This document shows, one piece after another, positions 54,156 to 62,918 of a DNA stretch of 64,000 nucleotides (position 1 is its first letter; each line of letters opens with the position of its first letter). The stretch is from Amycolatopsis orientalis DSM 40040 = KCTC 9412 (GTDB taxonomy: Bacteria; Actinomycetota; Actinomycetes; Mycobacteriales; Pseudonocardiaceae). Below the pieces are notes generated by a model that saw only the letters and a program-made list of their open reading frames with translations, was not told the origin of the DNA and ran no database searches. The translations under genes were made by a program, and so were the position numbers. The DNA lies in assembly GCF_000478275.1 (NCBI RefSeq), contig NZ_ASJB01000042.1:124001-188000 (forward strand). The letters run 5' to 3'.

Positions 54156-55121
54156 ATGACGAAAATGGCGCCGCTGCGAGTCCTGTTGTGGCACGTTCAC
54201 GGGTCATGGACCGAGGCCTTCGTACGGGGTGATCACCGGTATTTCCTCCCCACGCTGACCGAAGGCGGACCATGGGGACGCGGACTCAGCGGACGCGATT
54301 GGCCGTCCGCGGAAGAGGTTCCCGTCGACCGGCTCAAGGATCTCGACTTCGACGTCGTCGTCCTGCAACGTCCCGACGAGATCGCCTTGGCGGCCCGGTG
54401 GCTGCACCGCCGTCCCGGCAAGGACATCCCCGCGGTCTACGTCGAGCACAACGCGCCCCGGCCGCACGCGGCGACGACCCGTCATCCGCTGGCCGACCGC
54501 GACGACATCCCGCTCGTCCACGTGACGCATTTCAACGCGCTCATGTGGGATTCGGGCCTCGCGCCCACGGTCGTCGTACCGCACGGGATCCCCGATCCTG
54601 GCGAGCGGTACACCGGCGAGATCCCGCACGGCGTGGCGATGATCAACGAACCCGTCCGCCGGGGGCGGATCACCGGGACCGATCTGCTCCCCGCGTTCGC
54701 GGAGATCGCCCCCGTGGACGTGTTCGGCATGGGTACCGACGAACTCGAGGGCAGGCATCCCGCGGTGCGGCCGGGTGGTGATCTCCCGGCCGGCGAGTTG
54801 CACACCGAGGCCGCGAAACGCCGGGTCTACCTGCACACCGCCCGCTGGACGTCACTCGGGCTCTCCCTGCTCGAGGCGATGCACCTGGGTATGCCGATCG
54901 TCGCGCTCGCCACCACCGAGGCGACGCTGGCCGTGCCACCCGACGCCGGCGCCGTCTCGACGGATGTCGAGGCACTGGCGAAGGCCTACCGGGAGCTTGT
55001 CCACGAACCCGATTTCGCCGCACTGGCAGGGAAGTCAGCGCGAGAACACGTGCTGGCCCACTACGGCCTGGACGCGTTCCTGTCGCGGTGGGACACCCTG
55101 CTGACCGAAGTGACCGCTTGA
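54156..55121 (+). CDS. glycosyltransferase, GT-B fold
   Basis: 321 residues. N-terminal [17 protein letters not shown] and [17 protein letters not shown]; acceptor/donor half [28 protein letters not shown] is the GT4-like E-x7-E region. Short for GT4. It lacks an N-terminal membrane segment. With the next gene it forms a pair (29 nt gap) that probably builds a surface glycan. Confidence 0.8.
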   Translation: MTKMAPLRVLLWHVHGSWTEAFVRGDHRYFLPTLTEGGPWGRGLSGRDWPSAEEVPVDRLKDLDFDVVVLQRPDEIALAARWLHRRPGKDIPAVYVEHNAPRPHAATTRHPLADRDDIPLVHVTHFNALMWDSGLAPTVVVPHGIPDPGERYTGEIPHGVAMINEPVRRGRITGTDLLPAFAEIAPVDVFGMGTDELEGRHPAVRPGGDLPAGELHTEAAKRRVYLHTARWTSLGLSLLEAMHLGMPIVALATTEATLAVPPDAGAVSTDVEALAKAYRELVHEPDFAALAGKSAREHVLAHYGLDAFLSRWDTLLTEVTA

Positions 55122-55150
55122 ATCCGCCGGGGGCGGACGGAAGGAGACTG

Positions 55151-56371
55151 ATGAGGATAGCGATGGTTTCCGAGCACGCCAGCCCGCTCGCGGCGCTGGG
55201 CGGAGCCGACGCGGGCGGCCAGAACGTCCACGTCGCCGAGCTTTCCTCCGCGCTGACCCGGCAAGGGCATGACGTCACCGTCTACACGCGCCGCGAAAAC
55301 CGCCGCTCCCCCGCCACTGTCGAGGCTCCGGACGGCTACCGTGTCGTCCACGTGCCGGCCGGGCCGCCGAAGAAGCTGCCCAAGGACGAACTCCTTCCGC
55401 ATATGGGAGAGTTCGGCCGGGTGCTCCGCTCCAAGTGGGCCAAGGACCGCCCCGACGTGGTCCACGCGCACTTCTGGATGTCCGGGCTCGCCTCCGCCCT
55501 CGCGGCCAAGGACCTCGAAATCCCGGTGACGCAGACATTCCACGCCCTCGGCGTGGTGAAACGGCGCTATCAGGGCACGAACGACACCAGCCCGGCGGAC
55601 CGCGTCCGCCTCGAACGGCTGATCGCCAAGAAGGCCGACCGGGTGATCGCGACCTGTTCGGACGAGGTGTTCGAACTCGTGCGCATGGGCCTCACCCGTT
55701 CCCGGGTGTCCGTCGTCCCCTGCGGCGTCGACCTGACGACGTTCACCGCGGACGGCGACATCGCCCCGCGTACCGCTCCACATCGGATCGTGAGCGTGGG
55801 AAGGCTGGTGCCGCGCAAGGGTTTCGACATCGCCATCGCCGCGCTGGCGATGGTGCCCGACACCGAACTGGTGATCGCGGGCGGCCCCGAATCGGGCAAA
55901 CTGGAGAACGACCGTGAGGCGCGGCGGCTGCGCAAGATCGCGGAGCGGGCCGGGGTGAGCGACCGGGTGCACATGCCGGGGCAGGTGTCGCGGGCGGACA
56001 TGCCCGCCCTCCTGCGGTCCGCCGACGCCGTCGTCTGCACCCCTTGGTACGAACCGTTCGGCATCGTGCCGCTCGAAGCGATGGCGTGCGGGGTCCCCGT
56101 GGTCGTCACCGCCGTCGGCGGCCTGATCGACACGGTGGTCCACGGCGTCACCGGGCTGCACGTGCCGCCACGCGATCCCCGGGAACTCGCGGGAGCGCTG
56201 CGGCGGCTCATGGCGGACGCGTCCATGCGCGAGGCGTTCGGTGTGGCGGGCGGCGACCGGGTGCGCGCGCGGTACTCCTGGGACCGGGTGGCAGCGGATT
56301 CCGTGCGGGCCTACCGGCGGGTCCTGACCAGCGAGACCGAGCCGGTCGAAGAAGCCGCCTCCCTTTCCTGA
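55151..56371 (+). CDS. GT4-family glycosyltransferase
   Basis: 406 residues. Start after [42 protein letters not shown] and the sugar-nucleotide half [36 protein letters not shown] (E-x7-E) are typical of MshA/sucrose-synthase-like GT4 retaining enzymes. Likely uses an NDP-sugar in the cytoplasm. The gene converges with the GT2 pair across a repeat-filled 533-nt space. Confidence 0.87.
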   Translation: MRIAMVSEHASPLAALGGADAGGQNVHVAELSSALTRQGHDVTVYTRRENRRSPATVEAPDGYRVVHVPAGPPKKLPKDELLPHMGEFGRVLRSKWAKDRPDVVHAHFWMSGLASALAAKDLEIPVTQTFHALGVVKRRYQGTNDTSPADRVRLERLIAKKADRVIATCSDEVFELVRMGLTRSRVSVVPCGVDLTTFTADGDIAPRTAPHRIVSVGRLVPRKGFDIAIAALAMVPDTELVIAGGPESGKLENDREARRLRKIAERAGVSDRVHMPGQVSRADMPALLRSADAVVCTPWYEPFGIVPLEAMACGVPVVVTAVGGLIDTVVHGVTGLHVPPRDPRELAGALRRLMADASMREAFGVAGGDRVRARYSWDRVAADSVRAYRRVLTSETEPVEEAASLS

Positions 56372-56384
56372 GTGGGTCACTGGG

Positions 56385-56430
56385 CTCGTGAGTGGTAATG
56401 ACGGTTAGAACCGTCATTACCACTCACGAG
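56385..56430. repeat. 46-nt palindromic repeat, copy 4
   Basis: Perfect 22-nt arms around AG, 13 nt after the GT4 stop. With the following elements it occupies the gene-free 56372-56904. Confidence 0.9.
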
Positions 56431-56459
56431 CCGGTGGGTCAGGTGGGGCTCGGGAGATC

Positions 56460-56506
56460 GACGATGTAGGAATCTGGACACTCAATGTCCCGATTCCTAC
56501 ATCGTC
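56460..56506. repeat. hairpin with GGACA/TGTCC core
   Basis: GACGATGTAGGAATC pairs with the complementary end; inside, GGACA-CTCAA-TGTCC after one mismatch. Same core and layout as 27028-27084 but with unrelated outer arms. Confidence 0.8.
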
Positions 56507-56610
56507 ACGACGTGGTTCGTCCGAGACCTCTTCGAACCCTGGCCAGCGCGTCGCTGACACCACTCCCGAGCGGCTGGCGGTCCGAGTCTCGCTCCGGAGG
56601 AAATGGGGCC

Positions 56611-56692
56611 TTCAGGACGGCGCCGCGGTGGCCGCTGGGTCGCGTGGGTCGTGAGTGGCAAGTGACGTTCTAACGACACTTACCACTCACGA
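56611..56692. repeat. direct-repeat unit 1 with variant palindrome
   Basis: About 80 nt (CAGGACGGCGCCGCGG...GGGTCGCGTGGG plus a 44-nt palindrome at 56649-56692) that recurs at 56800-56881 with a 4-nt length change. The palindrome's left arm has one mismatch. Confidence 0.75.
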
Positions 56693-56715
56693 GGTCCTGT
56701 ACCGGCTGCGTGGGC

Positions 56716-56790
56716 TGAAGGGCCCTTTCCCCGCGTCAGATGCGGCGAAGGGCGCTTTCGTCGCATGAGATGCGGGGAAAGCGCCCTTCA
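56716..56790. repeat. 75-nt repeat family, copy 3
   Basis: TGAAGGG...CCCTTCA ends. Here the outer 19 nt of each side pair with one mismatch. Lies between the two direct-repeat units. Confidence 0.85.
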
Positions 56791-56799
56791 CCTCCTTCA

Positions 56800-56881
56800 G
56801 GACGGCGCGCGCCGCGGTGGCCGCTGAGTCGCGTGGGTCGTGAGTGGCAAGTGACGTTCTAACGACACTTAGCACTCACGA
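56800..56881. repeat. direct-repeat unit 2 with variant palindrome
   Basis: Repeats 56611-56692. Its palindrome (56838-56881) has the same left-arm mismatch plus one right-arm change. Confidence 0.75.
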
Positions 56882-56904
56882 CCACCGGGCCCGCGCGCCC
56901 CACC

Positions 56905-57798
56905 TCAACCGACGTACCGGCGCGCGACCGAATTCCGCTGCGAGTCCTCCAGCAGCGCCAGCCCCCGCTCCACCTCCGCGGGCACCACCTCCCGGTTCCG
57001 CAGTACCCAGGGAAGCCCCCGAAGCGCCTCGGCCACCGCGGTCACGGTCGCGCGGTCGAGCGGCGCCGAGCGCAGCACGGTCACCATCCGCCGCAGGGCA
57101 CTCCGGAATGGACGCCGCAACCACAGGGTCCACAGGGTGTTCCGGATCCCGAGCTGCCGACGGCGCCGCGGATCCCGGACGGCCGAGGGGGCGTGGTGGA
57201 TCACCATCGTCTCGTCCCAGCACATCCACCAGCCCCGCGCGGCCAGGTCGAGGGCGAACAACTCCTCTTCCCCGCCGAGCCACAGCCGCTCGGAGAATCC
57301 GCCGACGTCGGTGAACGCGCGGACCCGGACCGCCGACAGGCCCGCCATCACCCCCAGCAACGCGGGACCGGGCAGCCAGTCCGGTCCGGGGACGGGCGAA
57401 TACCGCAGTTCCGGGGTGATGGGGTCCTCCGCCAGGCCGGGTTCCACCAGGCACCGGCCGGTCACCACGCCGAGATCGGGATACCGGTCGAGCTGCTCCG
57501 CGGCGCGCGTCAGGGCGCCAGGCTGCCAGCAGGTGTCGTCATCGCAGAAGGCGACGTAAGGCGTCGACACCTCGCGGACGGCGACGTTCCTGGCCACCGC
57601 GCCCAGATTCCGGCGCGACCGGAGTACCCGCACCTCCGGGAACCGTCGCTCGACGGCGTCCGCGGTCCCGTCGGTGGAGGCGTTGTCCACCAGGACGATC
57701 GGCGCGGCGTCGGGCAGGCCGGTCATCCGCCCGAGCGTGTCCAGCAGCTGCTCACGCCGGTTGTGCGTGATCATCACGACCGTGATCCGGTCCGCCAC
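56905..57798 (-). CDS. GT2-family glycosyltransferase
   Basis: 297 residues from GTG. TVVMITHNRREQLLDTLGRM, IVLVDNASTDGTADAV, AFCDDDTCW (the D-x-D metal site) and VIHHAP are GT-A/GT2 features. No membrane segment, so it acts in the cytoplasm. It follows its paralogue with a 2-nt gap. It may add successive sugars of the same polymer. Confidence 0.85.
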   Translation of the reverse strand: MADRITVVMITHNRREQLLDTLGRMTGLPDAAPIVLVDNASTDGTADAVERRFPEVRVLRSRRNLGAVARNVAVREVSTPYVAFCDDDTCWQPGALTRAAEQLDRYPDLGVVTGRCLVEPGLAEDPITPELRYSPVPGPDWLPGPALLGVMAGLSAVRVRAFTDVGGFSERLWLGGEEELFALDLAARGWWMCWDETMVIHHAPSAVRDPRRRRQLGIRNTLWTLWLRRPFRSALRRMVTVLRSAPLDRATVTAVAEALRGLPWVLRNREVVPAEVERGLALLEDSQRNSVARRYVG

Positions 57799-57800
57799 CT

Positions 57801-58673
57801 CTAGCCTCCTTGCGCGTGTTCGAGAACGCGGATCTGCCGCTCCACGCGGACGGGTAGCGGCCGTCGTCCGGCCAGCGCCGACGGCAGCCGGCGGAGTGCC
57901 CCGGCGAGCGCGCCCAGTACCCGCGGCTCACGCGGGACGCGGCTGAGCACGCGCAGTCCGTCGGCGAGGCATCGCCGCACCGGCCGCCGCATGACCGTGA
58001 TCAGCAACCGGTTCCGCAGTTCGGCCCGCTCGCGCCGGCCCCGCGACGGCCGCGCCGACGACGGATGATGGTGTGCCCGGACCCGGTCCACGTAACACAA
58101 CCGCCAGCCATGGGCGGCGAGATCGTAGGAGAGCAACCGTTCCTCGGCACCGAAATGCAGTACCGGGCTGAAACCCGCCACCTGCAGATACGCCTCCCGC
58201 CGGACGACGGCCGAACAGGCGAGGAAACCGAGCACCGCCGGACCGGGAAGCCCGTCCGGCGTTCCCAAAGGGCTCTCGGCCATCAGCGGAACGACCGGGT
58301 CCTCACGTTCTTCTTCCCCCACAAGGGTTTTGGCCGCGACCAGACCGATATCCGTGTGGGCGTCCAGGATCCGCTCGGCTTCGTGGAGGGCGTCGGAGGC
58401 CCACCAGGAGTCGTCGTCGCTGAACGCGACATACGGGGTCCGCGACAGCGCGACGCCGATATTCCGGGCCGTCGCCCCGAGGTTGCGCGGCAACCGGACC
58501 ACCCGGACACCGGGGAATCCCGAAGCCCGATCCGCCGAGTCGTCACTGGACGCGTTGTCCACCACCACGATCGGCGGCGGAGGCCGCAACGCCGTCAGCT
58601 CGGTCAGGGTCCGGGTGAGTTCCGTGGCGCGGTTCCGGGTGGCGATCACCACCGTCGTCCGGGCGGCGGTCAC
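57801..58673 (-). CDS. GT2-family glycosyltransferase, paralogue
   Basis: 290 residues. GTG start overlaps the upstream stop (GTGA). TTVVIATRNRATELTRTLTEL, IVVVDNASSDDSADRA, AFSDDDSWW and VRAHHHPS. Same layout as the neighbour, clearly a duplicated pair. The second gene of the pyruvyl-transferase operon. Confidence 0.85.
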   Translation of the reverse strand: MTAARTTVVIATRNRATELTRTLTELTALRPPPPIVVVDNASSDDSADRASGFPGVRVVRLPRNLGATARNIGVALSRTPYVAFSDDDSWWASDALHEAERILDAHTDIGLVAAKTLVGEEEREDPVVPLMAESPLGTPDGLPGPAVLGFLACSAVVRREAYLQVAGFSPVLHFGAEERLLSYDLAAHGWRLCYVDRVRAHHHPSSARPSRGRRERAELRNRLLITVMRRPVRRCLADGLRVLSRVPREPRVLGALAGALRRLPSALAGRRPLPVRVERQIRVLEHAQGG

Positions 58674-59557
58674 CGCATCGGCCCCGTCTTGAGCGCCTTG
58701 ACCATGTCCTGCACCAGTCTGTTGTCCGTCGGCAACGCGCGGAGCGCGGCCACCGCCCTTCCCTGGACTGAGGAACACCACTGCCACCACGAGTCGAGGA
58801 TTTCCGGCCGGAGAGCCTCCTCGGCCGGGATGAGCGCCGGCCATCCGAGCGCGTCGGCCTGCGCGGTCACCTTGCCGCCTCCGGCGACCGGATCGACGGC
58901 CAGCACCGGCACCCCCGCCCGGAGCCCCAGCACCAGACCATGCAGCCGTGTCGTGACCACGAGGTCCAGATGCGACAGGATGGAAGTGAACTGATCCGGC
59001 GTCTCGCACCGCTCCCAGTCCTTCGCCGCCAGCCGGGTGTCGAGGGGCACCCTTCCGCAGTCGATCCCGGCTATCCACTCCGTCACCGCGGAGTGGACAT
59101 CGGCGTGGCGGGCCGCGTCGCCGTATTCGCGCTGCTCCGGAGCGAGGATGATGCCGGTGACGAGCACCTCGTCGGTCGCGGCCTCGGTGGAGAGATCCGG
59201 GACGGCGATCCCGCGGTGGTCACGGGGCAGCACATGGTCGAACCCGGTGACCGTGTCGTCGTCCGGATCGATCACCGTGACCCCCACGGCGATCCGCCAG
59301 CAGTGCGCGAACCGCCGGTGCACCTCTCGGATCTGCCACCCGTGCGCGGGCCCGCAGACGAACACCACATGGCTGTAGCAGGCCGGATCCACCTCTTCGT
59401 AGCTCAGCTCGTCCGGCCGGTACACAGGACTCCACGCGAGGTCGTGTGGCATCCCGACGGCGGAGAGCGCCTCGTCGATCCGGCGCATGCTGAGTACGTC
59501 CCCCGCGGTCGCCTCACCGTGACGGAAACTCGCCCAGCCGATCACCAATGTGCGCAT
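58670..59557 (-). CDS. polysaccharide pyruvyl transferase-family protein
   Basis: 295 residues. N-terminal LVIGWASFRHGEATAGDVLSM and C-terminal VVTTRLHGLVLGLRAGVPVLA with VDPVAGGGKV form the WcaK/CsaB signature. Such enzymes add pyruvyl ketals to glycans, though this shorter subgroup may have another acceptor. First gene of the leftward glycan operon with two GT2 genes. ATG lies 9 nt after a GGGTAA promoter box, no Shine-Dalgarno. Confidence 0.8.
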   Translation of the reverse strand: MRTLVIGWASFRHGEATAGDVLSMRRIDEALSAVGMPHDLAWSPVYRPDELSYEEVDPACYSHVVFVCGPAHGWQIREVHRRFAHCWRIAVGVTVIDPDDDTVTGFDHVLPRDHRGIAVPDLSTEAATDEVLVTGIILAPEQREYGDAARHADVHSAVTEWIAGIDCGRVPLDTRLAAKDWERCETPDQFTSILSHLDLVVTTRLHGLVLGLRAGVPVLAVDPVAGGGKVTAQADALGWPALIPAEEALRPEILDSWWQWCSSVQGRAVAALRALPTDNRLVQDMVKALKTGPMR

Positions 59558-59566
59558 ACCCGACGC

Positions 59567-59591
59567 TTACCCTGCTGGGCCCGGTTCACAC
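59567..59591 (-). promoter_or_regulatory. sigma-B/F-type promoter, leftward
   Basis: GTGT-15 nt-GGGTAA, ending 9 nt before the ATG at 59557; two bases from the rightward promoter. Confidence 0.62.
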
Positions 59592-59593
59592 GG

Positions 59594-59619
59594 GTTTTTC
59601 GGAAGACCATCGCGGGTAG
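59594..59619 (+). promoter_or_regulatory. sigma-B/F-type promoter, rightward
   Basis: GTTT-16 nt-GGGTAG, ending 9 nt before the ATG at 59629. Confidence 0.72.
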
Positions 59620-59628
59620 CCCGTCGCC

Positions 59629-60591
59629 ATGACCGCGACCTTCGAACGTGCACTGGTGACCGGGGGCGCCGGCTTCGTCGGCTCGCACCTGTGCGAGCGG
59701 TTGCTGGCGGCGGGGACGGAGGTCGTCGCGGCCGACAACTTCGCCACCGCCCACACCGCCAACGTCGAGCATCTCCTCGAGCTGCCCGGTTTCCGGCTGG
59801 TGCCACGGGACGTCACCGCTCCGCTGTCCGTACCGGGCCGCTTCGACGTCGTCTTCCATCTGGCGTCCGCCGCCTCGCCGCGTGATTATTTCCGGCTCCC
59901 GCTGGAAACACTGCGCGCCGGGTCCTACGGCACCGAACACGCGCTCGACATCGCCGAGCGCGACGATGCCCGCTTCGTCCTCGCCTCCACGAGCGAGGTC
60001 TACGGCGACCCGAAGGAACATCCGCAACGCGAGAACTACTGGGGCCATGTCAACCCGATCGGCCCGCGCAGTGTCTACGACGAGGCCAAGCGGTACGCCG
60101 AGGCCCTCACCTCGGCCATGCGCCGCGAGCGCGGCGTGAACACCGCCATCGCCCGGATCTTCAACACCTACGGCCCCCGGATGCGCCCCGACGACGGCCG
60201 GATGATCCCGACCTTCATCGGTCAGGCACTGAGCGGGAAGCCTCTCACGGTCGCCGGGACGGGACGGCAGACCCGGTCGATCTGCTACGTCGACGACACC
60301 GTCCGCGGTCTGCTCGCGCTGGCGGCCTCGGAGCTGCCGGGTCCGGTGAACCTGGGGAATCCGCACGAACTCACCGTCCTGCGGATCGCCGAGGAGATCC
60401 TCGCGGTCACCGGGAGTTCGTCCGAGATCGACTACATCGAGGCCGCCGTCGACGATCCGGTGCGACGCTGCCCGGACATCTCGCTGGCGCGCCGCGAACT
60501 CGGCTGGGCGCCGAAGATCGAGATGGCGGAAGGACTTTCGCGCACCGTTGCCTGGTACACCCGGAAGCATCCCCTCGAGCCGCTTCGCTGA
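59629..60591 (+). CDS. NAD-dependent SDR epimerase/decarboxylase, UXS-like
   Basis: 320 residues. NAD-binding VTGGAGFVGSHLCERL; catalytic STSEVYGDPKEHPQ and the Y-x3-K in YDEAKRYAEAL. NPIGPRSVYDEAKR and RIFNTYGPRM are close to UDP-glucuronate decarboxylase (UDP-xylose synthase), but other sugar epimerases of this clade share them. It feeds a nucleotide sugar to the adjacent transferases. Leaderless by promoter position. Confidence 0.83.
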   Translation: MTATFERALVTGGAGFVGSHLCERLLAAGTEVVAADNFATAHTANVEHLLELPGFRLVPRDVTAPLSVPGRFDVVFHLASAASPRDYFRLPLETLRAGSYGTEHALDIAERDDARFVLASTSEVYGDPKEHPQRENYWGHVNPIGPRSVYDEAKRYAEALTSAMRRERGVNTAIARIFNTYGPRMRPDDGRMIPTFIGQALSGKPLTVAGTGRQTRSICYVDDTVRGLLALAASELPGPVNLGNPHELTVLRIAEEILAVTGSSSEIDYIEAAVDDPVRRCPDISLARRELGWAPKIEMAEGLSRTVAWYTRKHPLEPLR

Positions 60592-60622
60592 GTAGCGACG
60601 TCCTGGGCTTTCGCGCCACTTC

Positions 60623-60647
60623 GTTTATCCACAACTGCACCGGGTAG
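60623..60647 (+). promoter_or_regulatory. sigma-B/F-type promoter for carbamoyltransferase operon
   Basis: GTTT-15 nt-GGGTAG, 56 nt before the GTG at 60704. Confidence 0.66.
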
Positions 60648-60703
60648 CGCTAGAGGAGCAGAGGCGGGTCACGGCCCGCATCCCGGAACAGAGAGGTGGC
60701 GCG

Positions 60704-62326
60704 GTGCGCATTCTCGGTGTCAACGCCGTCTTCCACGACCCGGCCGCCGCGCTGGTCGTCGACGGGGAGATCGTGGCCGCGGCGGAGGAAGAACGCTTCA
60801 GCCGTCGCAAACACGGTAAACGCCCCGTCCCGTTCTCCGCTTGGGAACAACCCGCCGAAGCGGCCGCGTGGTGCCTCGCCGAAGCGGGTATCTCCCCGCA
60901 GGATCTCGATGCCGTCGGCTATTCCTACGATCCCGCGCTGGTCGAGCCCGGTCTCGACGGCCACGACGGGAAGAACGAATGCCTGCGGACCGATTTCGCC
61001 CGCCGGGCACCCGCCTTCCTCAAGGCGGCACTGCCCGGTCTCGACCCCGCGATCGTCCGGTTCGTCCGGCACCATGTCGCGCACGCCGCGTCGGCCGCCC
61101 TGGCGGCACCGTTCGGCGACTGCGCGGTCCTGGTCGCCGACGGCCGGGGCGAGAGCACGTCCTACCTGGCCGGCGAATACCGCGACGGCAAGTTCGGGGA
61201 ACTCGCGGAACAACGGCTCCCCCACTCTCTCGGGCTGATGTACGAGGACCTCACCGAACACCTCGGGTTCGCCCGCTCCAGCGACGAATACAAGGTGATG
61301 GCGCTGGCCTCGTACGGGAAACCGCGGTTTCTCGACCGGATCCGCGAACACGTCCACACCAACGGCATGGGTTTCCGGACCGACGAGATCGACTGGGTGA
61401 CGTTCGCGCCCGCCGTCGAGCCGGGACAGGAGCCGGGGCGGGTGCACGCGGACCTGACCGCGAGTGTCCAGCGCTGCCTGGAAGACGTCCTCCTCGAACT
61501 GACGCGGGGGCTCCACGAGCACACCGGGCACACCGATCTCGCGCTGGCGGGCGGGATCGCGCTCAACTGCGTCGCGAACACCCGGCTCCACGCGGAAGGT
61601 CCCTTCGACCGGATCTGGGTGCAGCCCGCCGCGGGCGACGCGGGCACCGCGCTCGGCGCGGCCCTGCAGCTCGCGGCGGATTTCGGTGAGCGGGGTGAGC
61701 CGATGTCCGGCGCCGATCTGGGCCGCGGCTGGACGGACGACCAGCTGGAAAGCGCGCTCGTCACCGCGAAACTGCGCTACGAGCGGCCGGACGACGTCGC
61801 CGAAACGGTGGCGGAGGCGCTCGCGGACGACCGGATCGTGGCCTGGTTCCAGGGCCGGTCCGAGTTCGGCCCGCGCGCACTGGGCCACCGGTCCCTGCTT
61901 GCTCATCCCGGGCACAAGGCGAACCTCGAACGGCTCAACGACGTCAAAGGGCGCGAACAGTTCCGGCCGGTGGCGCCGATGGTGCTGGCCGAACGCGCCG
62001 GCGAACTGTTCTCCCGTGGTCCGCTTCCCAGTCCGTACATGCTTTTCGTCCATGACGTCGCTCCACAATGGAGGGACCGGGTCCCGGCGGTCACCCACGT
62101 CGACGGCACCGCCCGTGTGCAGACCGTCGACGCCGCGCAGGAGCCACTGGTGGCCAGGATGCTGAGCGCCTTCGAGCGGCGCACCGGGCTGCCCACCGTC
62201 GTCAACACCAGCCTCAACACCGCGGGCAGGCCGATGGTCGACTCGCCGAGGGACGCACTGGAGTGCTTCGGCTCAGCACCCATCGACCTGCTCGCCCTCG
62301 GCCCGTTCGTGGTCCGCCGCCCATGA
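60704..62326 (+). CDS. NodU/CmcH-type carbamoyltransferase
   Basis: 540 residues. N-terminal Kae1-like part: ILGVNAVFHDPAAALVVDG and HHVAHAASA near residue 122 (iron/ATP-site histidines). Then LALAGGIALNCVANTRL and the YrdC-like C-terminal SEFGPRALGHRSLLAHP and PTVVNTSLNTAGRPMV. These enzymes transfer carbamoyl from carbamoyl phosphate through carbamoyl-AMP to a sugar hydroxyl. First gene of an operon with gmhA and hldE, so a carbamoylated heptose is a plausible product. Confidence 0.88.
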   Translation: MRILGVNAVFHDPAAALVVDGEIVAAAEEERFSRRKHGKRPVPFSAWEQPAEAAAWCLAEAGISPQDLDAVGYSYDPALVEPGLDGHDGKNECLRTDFARRAPAFLKAALPGLDPAIVRFVRHHVAHAASAALAAPFGDCAVLVADGRGESTSYLAGEYRDGKFGELAEQRLPHSLGLMYEDLTEHLGFARSSDEYKVMALASYGKPRFLDRIREHVHTNGMGFRTDEIDWVTFAPAVEPGQEPGRVHADLTASVQRCLEDVLLELTRGLHEHTGHTDLALAGGIALNCVANTRLHAEGPFDRIWVQPAAGDAGTALGAALQLAADFGERGEPMSGADLGRGWTDDQLESALVTAKLRYERPDDVAETVAEALADDRIVAWFQGRSEFGPRALGHRSLLAHPGHKANLERLNDVKGREQFRPVAPMVLAERAGELFSRGPLPSPYMLFVHDVAPQWRDRVPAVTHVDGTARVQTVDAAQEPLVARMLSAFERRTGLPTVVNTSLNTAGRPMVDSPRDALECFGSAPIDLLALGPFVVRRP

Positions 62327-62354
62327 ATTCCCTGAACGCCTTTGGAGGTGTGTC

Positions 62355-62918
62355 GTGATCGAAGAACACTTCGCCGCTTTGAGTGAGGCGGCCGGGAAAT
62401 CTCGTTCCTGGGCACCGAAGCTTCGCGACTGGGGTGAGCATCTGGCCCTCGTCCTGTCTTCCGGTGGACGGCTGCTCGCGTGCGGCAACGGCGGCAGCGC
62501 CGCCGAAGCGCAGCATCTCACCGGTGAGCTGGTCGGCCGGTTCCGCAACGACAGGCGGCCGTTCTCGGCGATCGCCCTGCACGCGGACGCCTCCGCCGGT
62601 ACGGCCATCGTCAACGACTACGGCGAACACGAGCTGTTCGCCCGCCAGGTCCGCGCACACGGCCGTCCCGGCGACATCCTCGTCTGCCTGTCCACCAGCG
62701 GGACCAGCCAGAACGTGGTCGCGGCGGCGAAGGCCGCCCACGAACTCGGCGTCACGACCTGGGCGCTGACCGGGCCGTCCCCCAATCCGCTCGCCGCGCT
62801 GTGCCACGAGGCGATCCCGGTGGAAGCGCCGTCAACGGCGACCGTGCAGGAAGTCCACCTGGCGCTGGTCCATGCCTTGTGCACCGCGCTGGACGACGCG
62901 CTCGGGGTGCCCACGTGA
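62355..62918 (+). CDS. gmhA: phosphoheptose isomerase, GmhA-like SIS protein
   Basis: 187 residues. GTG start after GGAGG. SIS fold: [40 protein letters not shown] and [25 protein letters not shown] end ([15 protein letters not shown]). GNGGSAA and the C-terminal Gln/His are the GmhA hallmarks. Converts sedoheptulose 7-phosphate to D-glycero-manno-heptose 7-phosphate. The stop overlaps the hldE start (GTGA). Confidence 0.85.
   Translation: MIEEHFAALSEAAGKSRSWAPKLRDWGEHLALVLSSGGRLLACGNGGSAAEAQHLTGELVGRFRNDRRPFSAIALHADASAGTAIVNDYGEHELFARQVRAHGRPGDILVCLSTSGTSQNVVAAAKAAHELGVTTWALTGPSPNPLAALCHEAIPVEAPSTATVQEVHLALVHALCTALDDALGVPT

Noticed and set aside
56385..56881. Possible CRISPR array
   Set aside because: The repeats are palindromic, of several types and irregularly spaced, with no unique uniform spacers and no cas gene.
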